A program made the translations under genes and the position numbers. Shown here in pieces: positions 1 to 11,330 of a stretch of 64,000 nucleotides of DNA; the first letter of the stretch is position 1, and each line of letters opens with the position of its first letter. The DNA is from Congeria kusceri (lineage: Eukaryota > Mollusca > Bivalvia > Myida > Dreissenidae). The notes under the pieces were generated by a model. It searched no databases. It was given only the letters and a program-made list of their open reading frames with translations, and was not told where the DNA came from. The DNA is taken from contig CM051030.1 in the NCBI GenBank assembly GCA_027627225.1, forward strand, positions 1,364,001-1,428,000, given 5' to 3'.

Positions 1-285
1 GCCTGCAGTCAGCTCGACTTAATTGTCAGAATGGTTGTTGAGCCCGCCTGCTGTCAGCTCAACTTAGTTGTCACAATGGTGGTTGAGCCCGCCTGCAGTC
101 AGCTCGACTTAATTGTCACAATGGTAGTTGAGCCCGCCTGCAGTCAGCTCAACTTAGTTGTCACAATGGTGGTTGAGCCCGCCTGCAGTCAGCTCGACTT
201 AATTGTCAGAATGGTAGTTGAGCCCGCCTGCAGTCAGCTCGACTTAATTGTCAGAATGGTGGTTCGGTGTATGTGTGTGAGTGTG
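1..285. repeat. 45-bp tandem repeat, about six copies, truncated by the window edge
   Basis: The unit starts GCCTGCAGTCAGCTC and recurs every 45 bases. Because 45 is a multiple of three, it leaves an apparent open frame repeating a 15-residue unit (MVVEPACSQLDLIV and variants) that ends just after the array, so the frame is a by-product of the repeat. Copies differ at a few positions (GACTTAATT versus AACTTAGTT). A single reverse-complement copy lies at 7764-7813. Confidence 0.9.
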
Positions 286-309
286 TAGGTCCGTCCGATC
301 TTGTCTGGA

Positions 310-600
310 CTGGAACTCCATCATTCATCAGAGAATTTTAAAATAACATACCACACATGTTCACCATGTGAAAATGGCGTATCGCGCGCAATACTGTGTC
401 CCTAGCTTAAAGGTCAAGGTCACACTTAGAGGTCAAAGGTCAAATATGGGCATAGTACAGCTTAACTGGACTGTAACTTCATCATTCATCAGGCATTTTA
501 AAATAACTTGCCACATATGCTCACACGGCTTGTCGCACACAACACCTGTGTCATAGCGCAAAGTTTAAGGTCACACTTAATGGTCAAAGAAGATCTGCTT
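310..600. repeat. GGTCAAGGTCA-type tandem repeat, left inverted copy
   Basis: Two to three diverged units carry the landmarks ATCATTCATCAG, TTTTAAAATAACTTGCCACA, CACGTGTTGTGTGCGACA-like and AGGTCAAAGGTCAAATATG. The same family, in reverse orientation, fills 6940-7560. Short open frames here follow the repeat and are not genes. Confidence 0.8.
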
Positions 601-829
601 GTTAGAAAATGGGATTTTAAAATAATTACAATGCAAGTTGTTTTCTTGACAACATCTCAACATGTTGCCAACAGGCATCTAGTCAGTGAAAATTAGCTAA
701 AAGTGGCAGATGAACAATATTTAAAATTGGCATCAAGTAGCAAAAGATCCATTGAATATTTTACAAAATTCATAACTGACTGCAATGCTAAGCTTTGCAA
801 ATGTTGGTCCATGTGTCCATCGGAATGTT

Positions 830-1240
830 GGTACACCAAACCATGTCCAGGCAATAACTACAGAACCCTTAGGCTTGGGTTCGTCAAACTTGGTAGGTAG
901 GTTGGTTATGACTAGTAGAGGATCCTTTTTGATTTTGGGATCCTTGGGTCAAAGGTCAATATCAAACTAACCAAAGTATTTTTTTTTTTGTTAGTGTAAA
1001 ACTTTGTTTGGTAGGTTGGTCATGACTATTAAAGGATCCCTATTGATTATTGAGTCCTTGGGTCAAAGGTCAAGGACTCAAGGTCAAACTGACCAATAGT
1101 TGCAATAGTTGTAAAACCTTGTCCAGGCAATAACTATGGAAACCTTAGGCCCAGGTTTGTTATATTTTGTAGGTAGGTTGCTTATGACTACAAGTAGATC
1201 TCTATTGATTATTGGGGCATAGGGTCAAGGGTCTTTCAAA
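830..1240. repeat. Diverged tandem repeat, about three units of 120-150 bp
   Basis: The landmarks 'gtccaggcaataacta', 'ttggtaggtaggttgg' and 'ccttgggtcaaaggtcaa' recur at roughly 845, 1010 and 1120. The units are unequal and partly truncated. Confidence 0.75.
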
Positions 1241-1329
1241 CATATCTATAGCCTACAGTTCAACAAACTTGTTTCATTTTACTTGTCCTCCTTGCAATTT
1301 TGGTCATCAGCAACACAATCATTATCATC

Positions 1330-1445
1330 AGCAAAAGCAGCATCAACAGCACCATAATTTTTAGCAGTAACAGCAGCTACAACAGCACTGGCAATGAACA
1401 CCATCACCATAGCAGCAACAGCATCATCGTCATCAACCACAGCTA
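1330..1445. repeat. Imperfect AGC/ATC trinucleotide-rich tract
   Basis: The tract is rich in CAGCA, CATCA and AACAGC triplets with many interruptions. No long open frame or splice signals are convincing. Confidence 0.6.
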
Positions 1446-1554
1446 CAAACGTTAAGCATTGTACTTATGATATATTTGAAGAATATAGCAACTGTATATG
1501 CATTTGACAGAATTAAGTATAAACGGTATATTTAAGCATAACAGCCACACAATC

Positions 1555-2295
1555 AGCTCGACCACTAGCCCCTTCGAACCCCTATAACTTTTTAAGTGGT
1601 CGAGATACCCCCAAAAGGGGTCCAGATTTGAGCTCAGGGATACTTTTAAATATAAATAACAATGTTTGAAGGGAATACTTTGAAGTAACCATTTTTATTA
1701 AAAAAAATAAATTGGCCCGACCGCTACCCCCTTTGAACCCCTGTAACTTTTGGAGGGGTCGAGGTACACCAAAAAGGGCTCCAGATTTGAGCTCAGGGAT
1801 GTTTTATAACATAAACAACAATGTTTGAGCTAAATTCCTTGAGGTCGCCAATTTCACCCCAAAAAAAACCTGATGTATCCATTAGGTGAAATTTTTTATA
1901 AAATCGTCAAAGGTCAAAGAAACCCATCAAACTTTGTAAGTAATGTTGTTTATCATTGCTGAATACAAATCTGAAATCCGTTTTAAAATATCTCTTTCTG
2001 TTCTTAAGTTGTAGGGGATATTCTGGTGTCCCCCCTTGGTCTTCAGGTGGAAATTTGGGTAAAATTTTCGAAGGTCATGGACACCCATCAAACTTGGTAG
2101 TTGATGTTGTTTGTCAATGCTAAATACAAATCTGAAATCCGTTTTAAAATATCTCTTTCCGTTCTGAAGTTATAGATGATATTCTGTGGCCACCCACCCC
2201 CCTTGGTAATCAGGTGGAAATTTTGGTAAAATCGTCAAAGATCAAGGAAACCCATCAAACTCTGTTGTTTATGTTGTTTTTTACTTTGCCTTATT
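1555..2295. repeat. Two adjacent tandem-repeat families (about 165 bp x2, about 160 bp x3)
   Basis: From 1555 to 1850, two copies share 'cgaacccctataacttttt' and 'ccagatttgagctcaggga'. From 1900 to 2295, three copies share 'aaacccatcaaactttgt' and 'aaatctgaaatccgttttaa'. Both are satellite-like and non-coding. Confidence 0.75.
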
Positions 2296-2443
2296 TCGGA
2301 TGTAAAGATATTCTGATATAGGGATATAAATTCTATGGTTCGCTCAATATTGTTTACTTTATAAAACATAATTTATAATAATAATGCACTATAACCTGCA
2401 GTGTTGACAAGAAATTTGTATTATGTTGTTTTTCTTGTCGCAG

Positions 2444-2581
2444 ACAGCAGCCCTGCCACACTGAGGGACAGCAACGACCCCGATCCTGACACCAAAGCAT
2501 TCCTGAACGATGCCGAAACCATGCACAGACTTTTTGCAGCAAACCATGGTAGCAGCCGACCATGTTCTGCCATAAATGAAG
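2444..2581 (+). CDS. Candidate internal exon, unknown protein
   Basis: The stretch is bounded by a pyrimidine-rich acceptor (TTTTTCTTGTCGCAG) and a good donor (GAAG|GTAAAC). It is 138 bp long, phase 1 at both ends, open throughout, and clearly more GC-rich than its flanks, which is the profile of a real exon. It encodes about 46 residues, polar and acidic at first (SSPATLRDSNDPDPDTK), then an amphipathic stretch (AFLNDAETMHRLFAANHG) and SSRPCSAINE. I do not recognise the family. It lies between the two inverted repeat blocks of the 1-7.8 kb region. A downstream acceptor at 3643 would join in phase and give a stop after four residues, so this may be the penultimate exon of a plus-strand gene. 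It could also be a retained piece of a decayed gene. Confidence 0.45.
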
Positions 2582-2896
2582 GTAAACGTTTTGGAAAATT
2601 TCAATGGCCAATTATTTTGATGTTTTGCGCAATACTGGTGTATTTTCTTTCTAACAGAACTTTTAGTTAAAATAAGTTAGAATTTTCAAAAAGAACATTG
2701 AAAACATATTTATTTTTTTTATTAGATGCACAAAAATTTGTCTTGCTGAATTATTTTTTTTTTAATTTAATGTTGTACATGCAGAATTATATAATGTAAT
2801 GCATTTTTATCGACATTTTATTGCATACATTTATATTGTCATATGAACAACATTTTTATACATCGAAACAAGCAAGGAAAGTATTGAAGGTTTATA

Positions 2897-2966
2897 CCGG
2901 TATTTGAACTTCCCGTCCCACAGCTCCGTAGTCCACTGCTCTATCCACTACACCACTCTGGCTTGT
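2897..2966 (-). mobile_element. tRNA-derived SINE head, minus strand
   Basis: On the minus strand an A-box-like stretch (GTGTAGTGGATAGAGCAG) is followed about 35 bases later by a B box (AGTTCAAATACC). The spacing is tRNA-like, but the acceptor stem does not close, so it is a SINE promoter head and not a tRNA gene. Confidence 0.6.
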
Positions 2967-3130
2967 GGTTTCATTGGTATTGAAAAGGGATTATATGGAT
3001 AGAATTAGTGCTAAATATAGCAATCACATGACTTGGACTTTGTCACATGACCATTGTCCAGTCATGTGATTTTTTTTGCTGTTATGTTTTATGAAAGGAT
3101 AAATAACTGTTTTGAACAGCTACTAGCAGA

Positions 3131-3203
3131 AGCCTCAATAGCTCAGTTGGTAGAGCAGTGGTCTTTAGAGGCTTGTTGTGTGGGTTCAAATACCGCTCCG
3201 ACC
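3131..3203 (+). mobile_element. tRNA-derived SINE head, plus strand
   Basis: A clear A box (TAGCTCAGTTGGTAGAGCAG) is followed by a B box (GGGTTCAAATACC) with tRNA-like spacing. The acceptor ends (GCCTCAA and TCCGACC) do not pair and the anticodon arm is disrupted, so this is a tRNA-derived retroelement head. It faces the minus-strand head at 2897-2966. Confidence 0.65.
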
Positions 3204-3212
3204 AAAGGGAGT

Positions 3213-3355
3213 TTTAAAAAACTCCTGGGGGGAAGGGGGGGCAGAACCTACACTTTCCGTTGGAAAGTGGAGGTTCTACCCCCCCTAATCTGGGTTATGT
3301 AAGTATATACTTTTTAGTACTTTTTAGTAAAAACAAACACCAGGAGTCTTTTTGA
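3213..3355. repeat. Nested hairpin after the SINE head
   Basis: Inner arms of 23 nt (GGGGGGCAGAACC... at about 3232 and its complement ending at about 3286) pair with two mismatches around a 3-nt loop. Outer arms AAAAACTCCTGG and CCAGGAGTCTTTTT add a second stem. Most likely this is the body of the SINE or a fold-back element. Confidence 0.65.
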
Positions 3356-3411
3356 TTTTTTATTGATCTTAGGATTTTTTTAAAAATAAAATTGATGACA
3401 AATACTTTATA

Positions 3412-3616
3412 CAATGTTTAGGCCAAGGAAAAAATCAGTGGTTCAGGTTTCACGACAGACCCTACTTGCATCACCTCATCCTTAAGAATGTCTGAAGCGA
3501 AAAAAATTGTTTGGTATAAAAAAAATTCCCAAAGATTATCACAATATGACGTTCTAAAAAATATAAGCAGTGGAACCTGAACCACATATTTTTTTTCCTT
3601 GACCTAAACTATACAT
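3412..3616. mobile_element. Small inverted-repeat element (about 205 bp)
   Basis: The left end GTTTAGGCCAAGGAAAAAAT and a GGTTCAGGTTT block are mirrored at the right end by AACCTGAACCAC...CCTTGACCTAAAC, giving imperfect terminal inverted repeats of about 35 bp. There is no open frame. It lies in the putative intron between 2581 and 3644. Confidence 0.7.
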
Positions 3617-3643
3617 TGTATGCTAACCATTGTATATTTCCAG

Positions 3644-3845
3644 AAGTCATTCACTGAGGTGTATTGTCACACGAGTTGCAGCAGTTATTGACCAACAGAG
3701 CAAGCCAACGGCGTGGGGGAGGATTTCAATGGGAGACGTGCAATGTTATTTAAATTTCAGTTTTCTATGGACCTGATTAAGAGTACTGGTTACAGCTTAA
3801 AATTGTACTGTGAATATGGTCTAATAAACCCATTAGTTTGAATCC
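3644..3845 (+). CDS. Possible terminal exon, mostly 3' UTR, with polyadenylation signal
   Basis: An acceptor (TGTATATTTCCAG) precedes this stretch. Joined to the exon ending at 2581 it is in phase and yields E-V-I-H then TGA at 3655-3657, so most of the exon would be 3' UTR. An AATAAA lies at 3823-3828. A second frame is also open across it (RCIVTRVAAVIDQQSKPTAW and onward), so a different reading is possible. Support is only the splice and polyadenylation signals. Confidence 0.25.
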
Positions 3846-4487
3846 CAATGTTGTCTTTTCTTTGTTGTTTTTTTTAGAAAAGGCACATGCTAAGAATTTA
3901 GAACCCCAGCCGAAATGTGTTTGGAAGGAAAAGTATGTCTCACACAAGACTTTATGCAAAACTATAATGAGACTTGTTTTAAATACACTCCAGTGTGGAA
4001 GTCAGGCTTAAGCTTTTGTCAATATTTCGAAATACATCTAAATTTTGTTATCTCTAACTCGCTTATGTCAGAGTGGAAAAAATCTTTGGTTGTTTCTAGC
4101 CATGAAGGAAGTTTTTCACACATTGCAAACATCTTTTACACGTTTTCTCAAGCTTTAATGACCATGTGTTACTTTTGAATTGAATAATTGATCACGTGTT
4201 AACAGTTCAATTCATGTATACATAATTGCTATTTTATGTTACAATTTTTAAAATAATTAAAAATCGATATTTATAAAAAATTCTAGAATCAGATATGTCA
4301 AATTTCAGATATGCCAAAGTTACAATGAATTGCTGGCAACTTCGAGGTAACAAAATTAAGTCGTATTATCGTATCATTGTCAAAAAAAGATGAAGATTTA
4401 GTAACACTATCACTGACCAATTAATGTAGGCAGTAAAACAGTTATATTTAAAAGCATAACCTATGAATACAGGCAAAAGCCATGTTT

Positions 4488-4748
4488 TATGGTGAGGCCA
4501 AACAAATAAAATAAATTCTATGTTTAGGGCAACCCGACCCTACCTAGTATAAACTTCCAGACACTAAAGTTTTAGCTTCAATTGTTTGTCATGAATCCAT
4601 ATTGCTCCAATTTTATACAATTTTTATGTCTTTTTTTTACCGAAATATGTCTTTAAAAAAAGTTATAAAAAAAAAAAAACAATCTCGACCTACCCACTTT
4701 TTTGAAACCACTGCCCAAAACACACAATTTATTTTGTTTGGTCTGAGT
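4488..4748. mobile_element. Inverted-repeat element of the TGAGGCCAAACAAA type (about 260 bp)
   Basis: The left end TGAGGCCAAACAAATAAAAT is mirrored by ATTTATTTTGTTTGGTCTGA at the right end, and internal TGTTTAGGGCA is mirrored by TGCCCAAAACA. There is no coding capacity, so it is a MITE. I recall this end sequence as common in bivalve genomes. Confidence 0.75.
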
Positions 4749-4749
4749 A

Positions 4750-6839
4750 AGTAATAAATCCCAATAGGCAAAATTACATTAAAGCAACCAAATCTGTTTT
4801 CAATGACAATATTGTCAACATGCTAACATTGTTTAGAAATAGAATATATTTACAAAAACAGTTTACACTTGTCATAATTTAAAATAATTATACATGCCAA
4901 AACAGATCATCTTATAAAAACTGCAGACATAACTACAGCAAGTTTGACATCATGATAAACGTTGTGAACATGGTTGATGTTATATTTTCGGATTACTCAA
5001 TGCGGATTCGGTGGCTTTAATTAAGCATCAAATGTTATGTTGAAGGACTTTCCAGATATTATCCCTTGGTTAATAAATGCGTCCTGACAGAGGGACAGAC
5101 ACACTCAAACTATAGCCCTCCACCTTCAGTAGAGGATAAAAAAATGAGAATAAAAAAATAGTCAAACTGGTGCATGTAACTAACATTTTAAATTGCTTGT
5201 TATTGGCGTAAGTGGAACTTACAAAACCCGTGCAAGTTTAATTCTTTGTAGTGCATGAAAGATCATTCTTTTTCTATAATAAAGCAATAACTTCTGGAAA
5301 ATTTAAGTATCAGTTGTGCACTTCAACAAACGCATGGAATTGATATCATAAGCTCAATAAATGTAAATATCAGTAATGCACACATGTATCTTATACATTA
5401 TACAAAATCTAACTACTCAAACCAAAATATAAGCCGGACATTTTATAGTTTGTTGTCTTTTTGTTAGTTAATTAAATTTCAACCACTTTGTCATACAAAA
5501 AGAATTTATGTGTGAGAAATGCACATCTGTGTTATGAAAACATTGTATTTTAATAATCAAACATTGTTTATGCTGTACCTAGATCCGCTTCCCCAAAATT
5601 GATAAACTGTCGGGTTTCTTTTTTGACCGAGTATAAATGCCTGTAATAACATTCAAAGAAGAAAACAACATATTTATGACATAATCAGTGGTGAGTTGCT
5701 CAAAATTAACAGACAAGTCAGGTTGCAGTCGTTAAAATCTGGATGAAATTATTTATGTAAATATAACATTCAAAGTTTGAATAACAAGTTTTATCTGAAA
5801 AACTGCAATTATAAATTCTAATTAAACTGTGCATGCTGTTTGTAATACTAATTATATTTACACTGAAAGTTAACTGGCCATTGAAATTTAAAGCAACTGG
5901 GACAAGAAATTACTCATTATTTTACAGTTGTATTTTTGTTATCTTTTTTTTTTGACTTCATGACATGTGCAGTATTTTTAATAATCTATGCTAATTAGGA
6001 ACAAAGTAATATATGACATCAAATCAATAAACATACACTATACAATAGCAAACCATGAAACATTTAACCCCAAAATCTAACAGATTTTTGTGTGTAATGT
6101 TGACTGAACTAAAATACCAACACCAAACAATTCTCATTTCCTTTCCAATTTTACACAAAAAGAAATTCTGCATTATTTCAAATTCTGTTTTTATAAAGTC
6201 TATTTAGACAATTATTTATGCATCAACAATCCATGGTTAACTCAGATTAGATGAAGTGACGTGTCACAAACAAGGAGGCCCCCACGACACATGTTTGGAC
6301 ACAGACAAAGGGCATGTTGCCAACATTAATGTTTGCCTCCACAAATTCATTTTCATACATAATCTGTAGTGGAAAGAATGACAAAGAGCCATAATTCTTC
6401 CGAAATTGGTTGCAGCCAAAATGTCTTCCTTTACCATCACCTGCACATTAACGTTCTTCAGCTGTGGAGTGAAATCAGCTCAGCAGTTAAAGAGGAGTTG
6501 AGTACACACAATTTTGGAACGTATGTATGTACGGACAGACAGATGGACGGACGGATTGACAAGTGCAATACCTAATGCTTCCCAGTTTGTACGGGCGTAA
6601 AAACTATCTAGATTTCTTGCATAAGAAGGATATTAATAGAGCTGTTTAGATTTCTTACATAAGAAGGGTATTCATAAAGCTTTTTAGTGAAAGATTAAGT
6701 AAACATCTTTTAAAACTGCTATTTTGTTAACAATTCATTACAATTCAATTCCAACAATTTCTGAACAAAACAAACTTTGGTCAGCTTCTATCAACACAAG
6801 GAAAAAGGTATGTTTTAACAGAAATACAAGTGCTTATGC
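4750..6839. other. Unique AT-rich DNA, no gene seen
   Basis: Only short chance open frames occur. The one recurring motif is the 'gtacggacagacagatgg...caagtgcaat(a/g)c(c/t)taatgc(c/t)tccca' stretch at 6524-6583, which returns at 9478-9534 and is part of a dispersed repeat. Confidence 0.6.
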
Positions 6840-7813
6840 ATTGTCAAAATTGTTGGCAACATGTTGGACCTGTTGTCAAGAAAATGGTGACCATGAATTT
6901 TGTTTAAAACAATGGCAACCTCCACTCACAAATGAAGAACATCTGGTCCAGACATGCTGTATTATGCCCATATTTGACCAAATTGACCTTTGACCTCTAA
7001 GTGTGACCTTCACCTTTGAGCTAGGGACACATGTCTTGCGTGCGACAAGACGTTTCCACATGGTGATAACATGGTGTTACAAATATTTTAAAATTTGCTG
7101 ATGAATGATAAAGGTTCGGACAAGCTGTTTTATGCCCATATTTGACATTTGACCTCTAAGAGTGATCTTGACTTTTGACCTAGGGTCTTGCGTGCGACAA
7201 GACGTTTCTACATGCTGAACATTTGTGACAAGTATTTTAAAATTCCCTGGTGAATGATAAAGGTCCGGACAAGCTGTATTGTGCCCATATTTGACCTTTA
7301 AGCGTGGCCATGATCTTTGAGCTAGGGACACAGGTCTAACATGCGACAAGTCGTCTCTACATGATGAACATTTGTGGCAAATTATTTTTAAATTCCCCTG
7401 TAAATAATGAATTAACAGTCTGGACAAGCTGTATTATGCCCATATTTGACCTTTGACCACTAAATTTGACCTTGACCGGTCTTGCATGTGACACACCGTC
7501 TCTACATTGTGAACATTTGTGGCTAGTGATTTTAAAATTCACTGATACATGATGAATTGACCTTACGACGAGATTTGATAGACATTGTGTTTAGCCATTC
7601 AGAAAGAAAGGACTTATTTGTTTAACAGACATTGTAAATACATTCATTTACTGTCAACAGTGTTTGTTGGACTTTATCCTAGGTAGGCGTGGTTATAAAT
7701 CTCACAAAGTATCGTCATTTAACAGTCCAAATAAGATCGGGCGGATGCACTCACGCAAAAACACCAAACCGCCATTCTGACAACTAAGTTGAGCTGACTG
7801 CAAGTGGGCTCGA
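6840..7813. repeat. Inverted counterpart of the 1-690 region
   Basis: Read on the minus strand, this holds in order: one 45-bp unit (7764-7813), a block with CCGCCCGATCTTA, four or more units of the GGTCA repeat (6940-7560), and the CTTGACAACA...CATGTTGCCAACA block that matches 635-675. Relative to the left copy it carries about 200 extra bases at 7555-7755 and more GGTCA units. Confidence 0.75.
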
Positions 7814-9560
7814 CAAAAATGTGATGTTATTTATACATTTCAAAGAACAAAAGTAAGCATTTTAATGTAAAAAAAACAAGGTGCAAATACATTCCACTGT
7901 TACTGAGTAGGATTAATAAAACGTGACCATATTGCCTGTAAGTTTTAAATAATTCTTTTAACACGCCCGTTTGTTATGACTCGGAATAGACAAGAAATTA
8001 TGCTGAGAAGCCTATTCTCAGATTAGGAAATTAACAATTTCCAACATTTTTTTCACATATTCCAAAAATAAAACAACATGATATATATACAGAAGTAAAA
8101 GAAAATGACTGGCACAAAAATACACTGGAAATATCGCATAATTAATTAATAATGATCATTTGAAATTGATAAAATTATAAAGCATTTGTAACAAGAAACA
8201 TTTAATAAGAGGAATACTTTGATAGTTTCCTTCAAATTTTTTAAAATGATAATTACTTGCAATGCATTTAAAATACATGTCATTGTAAATTGAATCCTCT
8301 AGCTGATTGGTCAGAGTAGACTTATGTAGTATTTCAAAGTTCTTTGTTATTCCAAGTGCTTTCGTTTCTGCAGTAACAAGGTTTAATGACATTTTCAATC
8401 AAAACACTATTAGCATAGAAAAACTGTCGGCACGAAAAAGAAAAGAAATCCTGAATGGACCCAAATAGTGATGGAGCAAATACATTTGGGGGTATTGATT
8501 GTTAGTGCTTCGTAGCCTGCAGAGTAAAAATTAAGTCATGCAATTCAAACTCTATAAATTACGCTACTAAAGACTTGCTGGCTTCTGCCAACAGTCTACA
8601 AATATGAAATACTGTGAACAAGTCCCTTTAAGGGAGCAAATTATAGCCTTGTGGTACTCCCATTGTTGAGATACAATCTTATTTCTAGATTTACAGGTTA
8701 TAATATAAATAATGAATATGAAGGTAGACAGAAAAACCTAAAACTATAAATCTTTGTTTCCAGCATGTCATACAATGTATCTTCTACATAGTATCATATA
8801 ATGAATAAATTACATATATCGGTTTATATAGGCATCTTGCAAAAAATACATAATTAAGCAAAAGCATGTAGAAGCACACATACAAACAAGTAACAACATT
8901 TTATGAAAGCTACAATTACCAACAACTGTAAGGTAAGCAGATAAAACAATAACTGTCAGTATCTCCAAGGAAAGTGTATCTTAAACATAAAATATGATTG
9001 CTTACAAGAAGTTATTTGAAAAAAACAACAAGCACTTATTTACTTTACATAATTTGATATGAATTCCAATTAACTCTGGTCATTTCATTCCACAAAACTA
9101 CATTAAATTCTGTATATAAGTTCCGAACATTCAAATCAAAGTACGATAATAAAGAAGACTTTTGAATACAATAACATTTATACCAATTTAAAGGTTTTAA
9201 ATTTCAGGAACCTCAAACTCAACCAATATATTGATGGCCACTGTACGCTAACTCTCAACATTCTCTAGTGTTACATGAATTTAATTTGATCTACGCCTCT
9301 TTTCAACATCCTTTATTATTACACTAAGTTTCATTAAATTACATGAAATACTTGATGAGTAATGATCAACAAAGAAATTGATTAGACATGGCGACCGCAG
9401 CATGCCCCAAAAGTAGTGTACACAAAAATAATAAACATTTTAACAGATTGTTTGAATACATATGTTACAGACATGTGGACGGATGTACGGACCGATGTAC
9501 GGATGAACAAGTGCAATGCTTAATGCCTCCCACTTTGTGGTGGCATGAAAGCACAATTAA
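7814..9560. other. Unique AT-rich DNA, no gene seen
   Basis: Open frames are short, AT-rich and without splice or codon signals. A dispersed-repeat fragment lies at 9478-9534. Confidence 0.6.
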
Positions 9561-9659
9561 AGGAATATTTATTAAATGAACATACATTTAACAGATATAT
9601 TTTTCAACCAAACATATGTCCAGAACAGTTTTAAAACTAACACATAACAAGAAAGTCAA

Positions 9660-9806
9660 TCAACTGAGCTCTATGGCCTTCTCAAAGACGTTGCAGTAAT
9701 CCTCGACCCACTGTGACCCACTTGCCTTGACCCTAAGACGTTGCAGTAATCCTTGACCCACTGTGACCCACTTGCCTTGACCCTAAGACGCTGTACATGA
9801 TAGAGC
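9660..9806 (-). pseudogene. Terminal exon disrupted by a 50-bp tandem duplication
   Basis: Read on the minus strand, a strong acceptor (TGTTCCTGTTTTACAG) is followed by a GC-rich stretch encoding LYHVQRLRVKASGSQWV. A perfect or near-perfect 50-bp unit beginning CGTCTTAGGGTCAAGG is present twice in tandem. Fifty is not a multiple of three, so the second copy is read out of frame and ends at RRP-stop (9671). If one copy is ignored, the frame runs on as (K/E)DYCNVFEKAIELS and stops at 9660-9662. A minus-strand AATAAA follows at 9573-9568, as expected of a last exon. I do not recognise the protein. The duplication may be a fixed lesion, a haplotype variant or an assembly error; hence 'pseudogene' is provisional. 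Confidence 0.4.
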
Positions 9807-10268
9807 CTGTAAAACAGGAACACAAACACACTTAAGATGGAAAAACAAAAACTTGTTTTTGCCAACCTGAGTAACAATTAAAAACTTTCATGGAAATATT
9901 TATTTGATACAAATCTTGTTGTTATTGTATTTTGACATTAATTTCAATTTAATAAAAAAATTAAGACTTTTGTACATTTGTTTACTGTATTGACTCTTGA
10001 TAAGAAAAATAGTAACAAATGTACACAAGTCATGATTAATTATGAAACAGCAGCTGAAACATGTTTTTAGTAAAAATTTACATTGACTTGGGCTACAAAA
10101 AAAAACAACATACAATCCTGACCATTGTCTGGATATAGCCTACATAAATAGAGAATACATGGTTGGTGCCGGGATGGAGAAAGTTTATCCGGTGAGGCTT
10201 AGAAAATAAAAATAGGGCGAGAATTCGCTTTTGGGCAAATGAATGCACCGGAAACACAGGTTACTCAC

Positions 10269-10500
10269 CTTTAATTTCATGGCAATGTTCGCCGTACCAG
10301 CTGCATACTAACGCCAACTGCGCCCGGGTAAGCTTTTCTCTGTGGTCCAAATGCGTCGGAGCGTGTGGCTCAAGGAGCCGTCTTTATTGCTCATCCGCAA
10401 TTTCGCTCCGCTCCTTCGCGACGCATGCCCCTGAACTTGTTGGCAACTGACGTGCAGGACAAGCTTCCGTCAACTGCGCCCACTCGATGCAAAATACCGC
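10269..10500 (-). CDS. CpG-rich first-exon candidate, minus strand
   Basis: This 230-bp island is rich in CG dinucleotides in an AT-rich neighbourhood. On the minus strand it ends in a consensus donor (AAAG|GTGAGT, donor at 10268-10263). An ATG at 10280-10278 would give M-K-L-K up to the splice. Other ATGs upstream in the exon open short frames that close quickly, so much of it would be 5' UTR. It lies about 460 bp upstream of the minus-strand terminal exon at 9806-9660, but the phases do not match (phase 0 here, phase 2 there), so an intervening exon is needed or the two are unrelated. Confidence 0.35.
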
Positions 10501-10659
10501 GTACTTGTTCTGCTTATTTCTTAATCGATTTCCAAATCAATCAGTTTGTCCATGGCATCCATCTATTAAAAGACGTACATTTGATATTAATTTTCAAAAT
10601 CATTCTTTTGTGGCTGTGTACATTTCTGGCAATTGTCACAGCAGATAAAATCTAACTAT

Positions 10660-11330
10660 ATTATAATTTAAAATACCAGCTAAACAAATTGGTGTACACA
10701 ATCATATAAAATGCATATGCTTTACTTATTTAGAAACAAATACTTACAAAACTAACGCAAATTTGATAAATACAAACAAGCAAACTATATTGATTTTAAA
10801 ATACAACAGCAATTTTACAATTATACAACATTATATTAGAGTAACACGGCTAAGATTATTAAGAATTAATTATTGAAAGTAATTTAATTCTTATTTCAAT
10901 TGCACAAATATCGCTAATAAATGAATCGACAACTGTCATTATAAAAGTAAATCAATACTGCTTATAATTAATAAATGTAAGCTATATTTATTTCGCAATA
11001 TACACGCAAATGCATGTCTTCATAGTTAGCTATCTCAAATATTGTCATTATTATTTATATTTATTAAAACAGACACCTACCATGTATTCTATTTATCATG
11101 TTTTCTACTCAATTGCATTTTAAAAGCAGTTTAATTAAAGGTTTAGCTTAAAACTATTATGTTTTATGACGAGCCTCGAACCTTATAACTCGAAAAAATA
11201 GTCCTCCGTTTCTTACCGTCAATCTTCTACAATTTAAAAAATAATCTAATTTGCTGACCCCAATAATATTCACGAAAAAGAATAAGTATACAGACGCCAC
11301 TATAAACCAGACATCGATTTTTGGAAAGTT
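10660..11330. other. Unique, very AT-rich DNA
   Basis: No open frame with coding character, no clear repeat. Confidence 0.55.

Noticed and set aside
31..288. 85-residue repeat protein
   Set aside because: A 45-bp tandem repeat keeps the frame open; there is no splice or promoter context.
3131..3203. Functional tRNA gene
   Set aside because: A and B boxes are present but acceptor and anticodon stems do not pair; it is a SINE head.
3213..3355. microRNA precursor
   Set aside because: Arms are extended by an outer stem and follow a SINE head directly, so a transposon body is the simpler reading.
10365..10655. 96-residue plus-strand frame as a gene
   Set aside because: It overlaps the CpG-rich stretch better explained as a minus-strand 5' exon, and its second half is ordinary AT-rich DNA.
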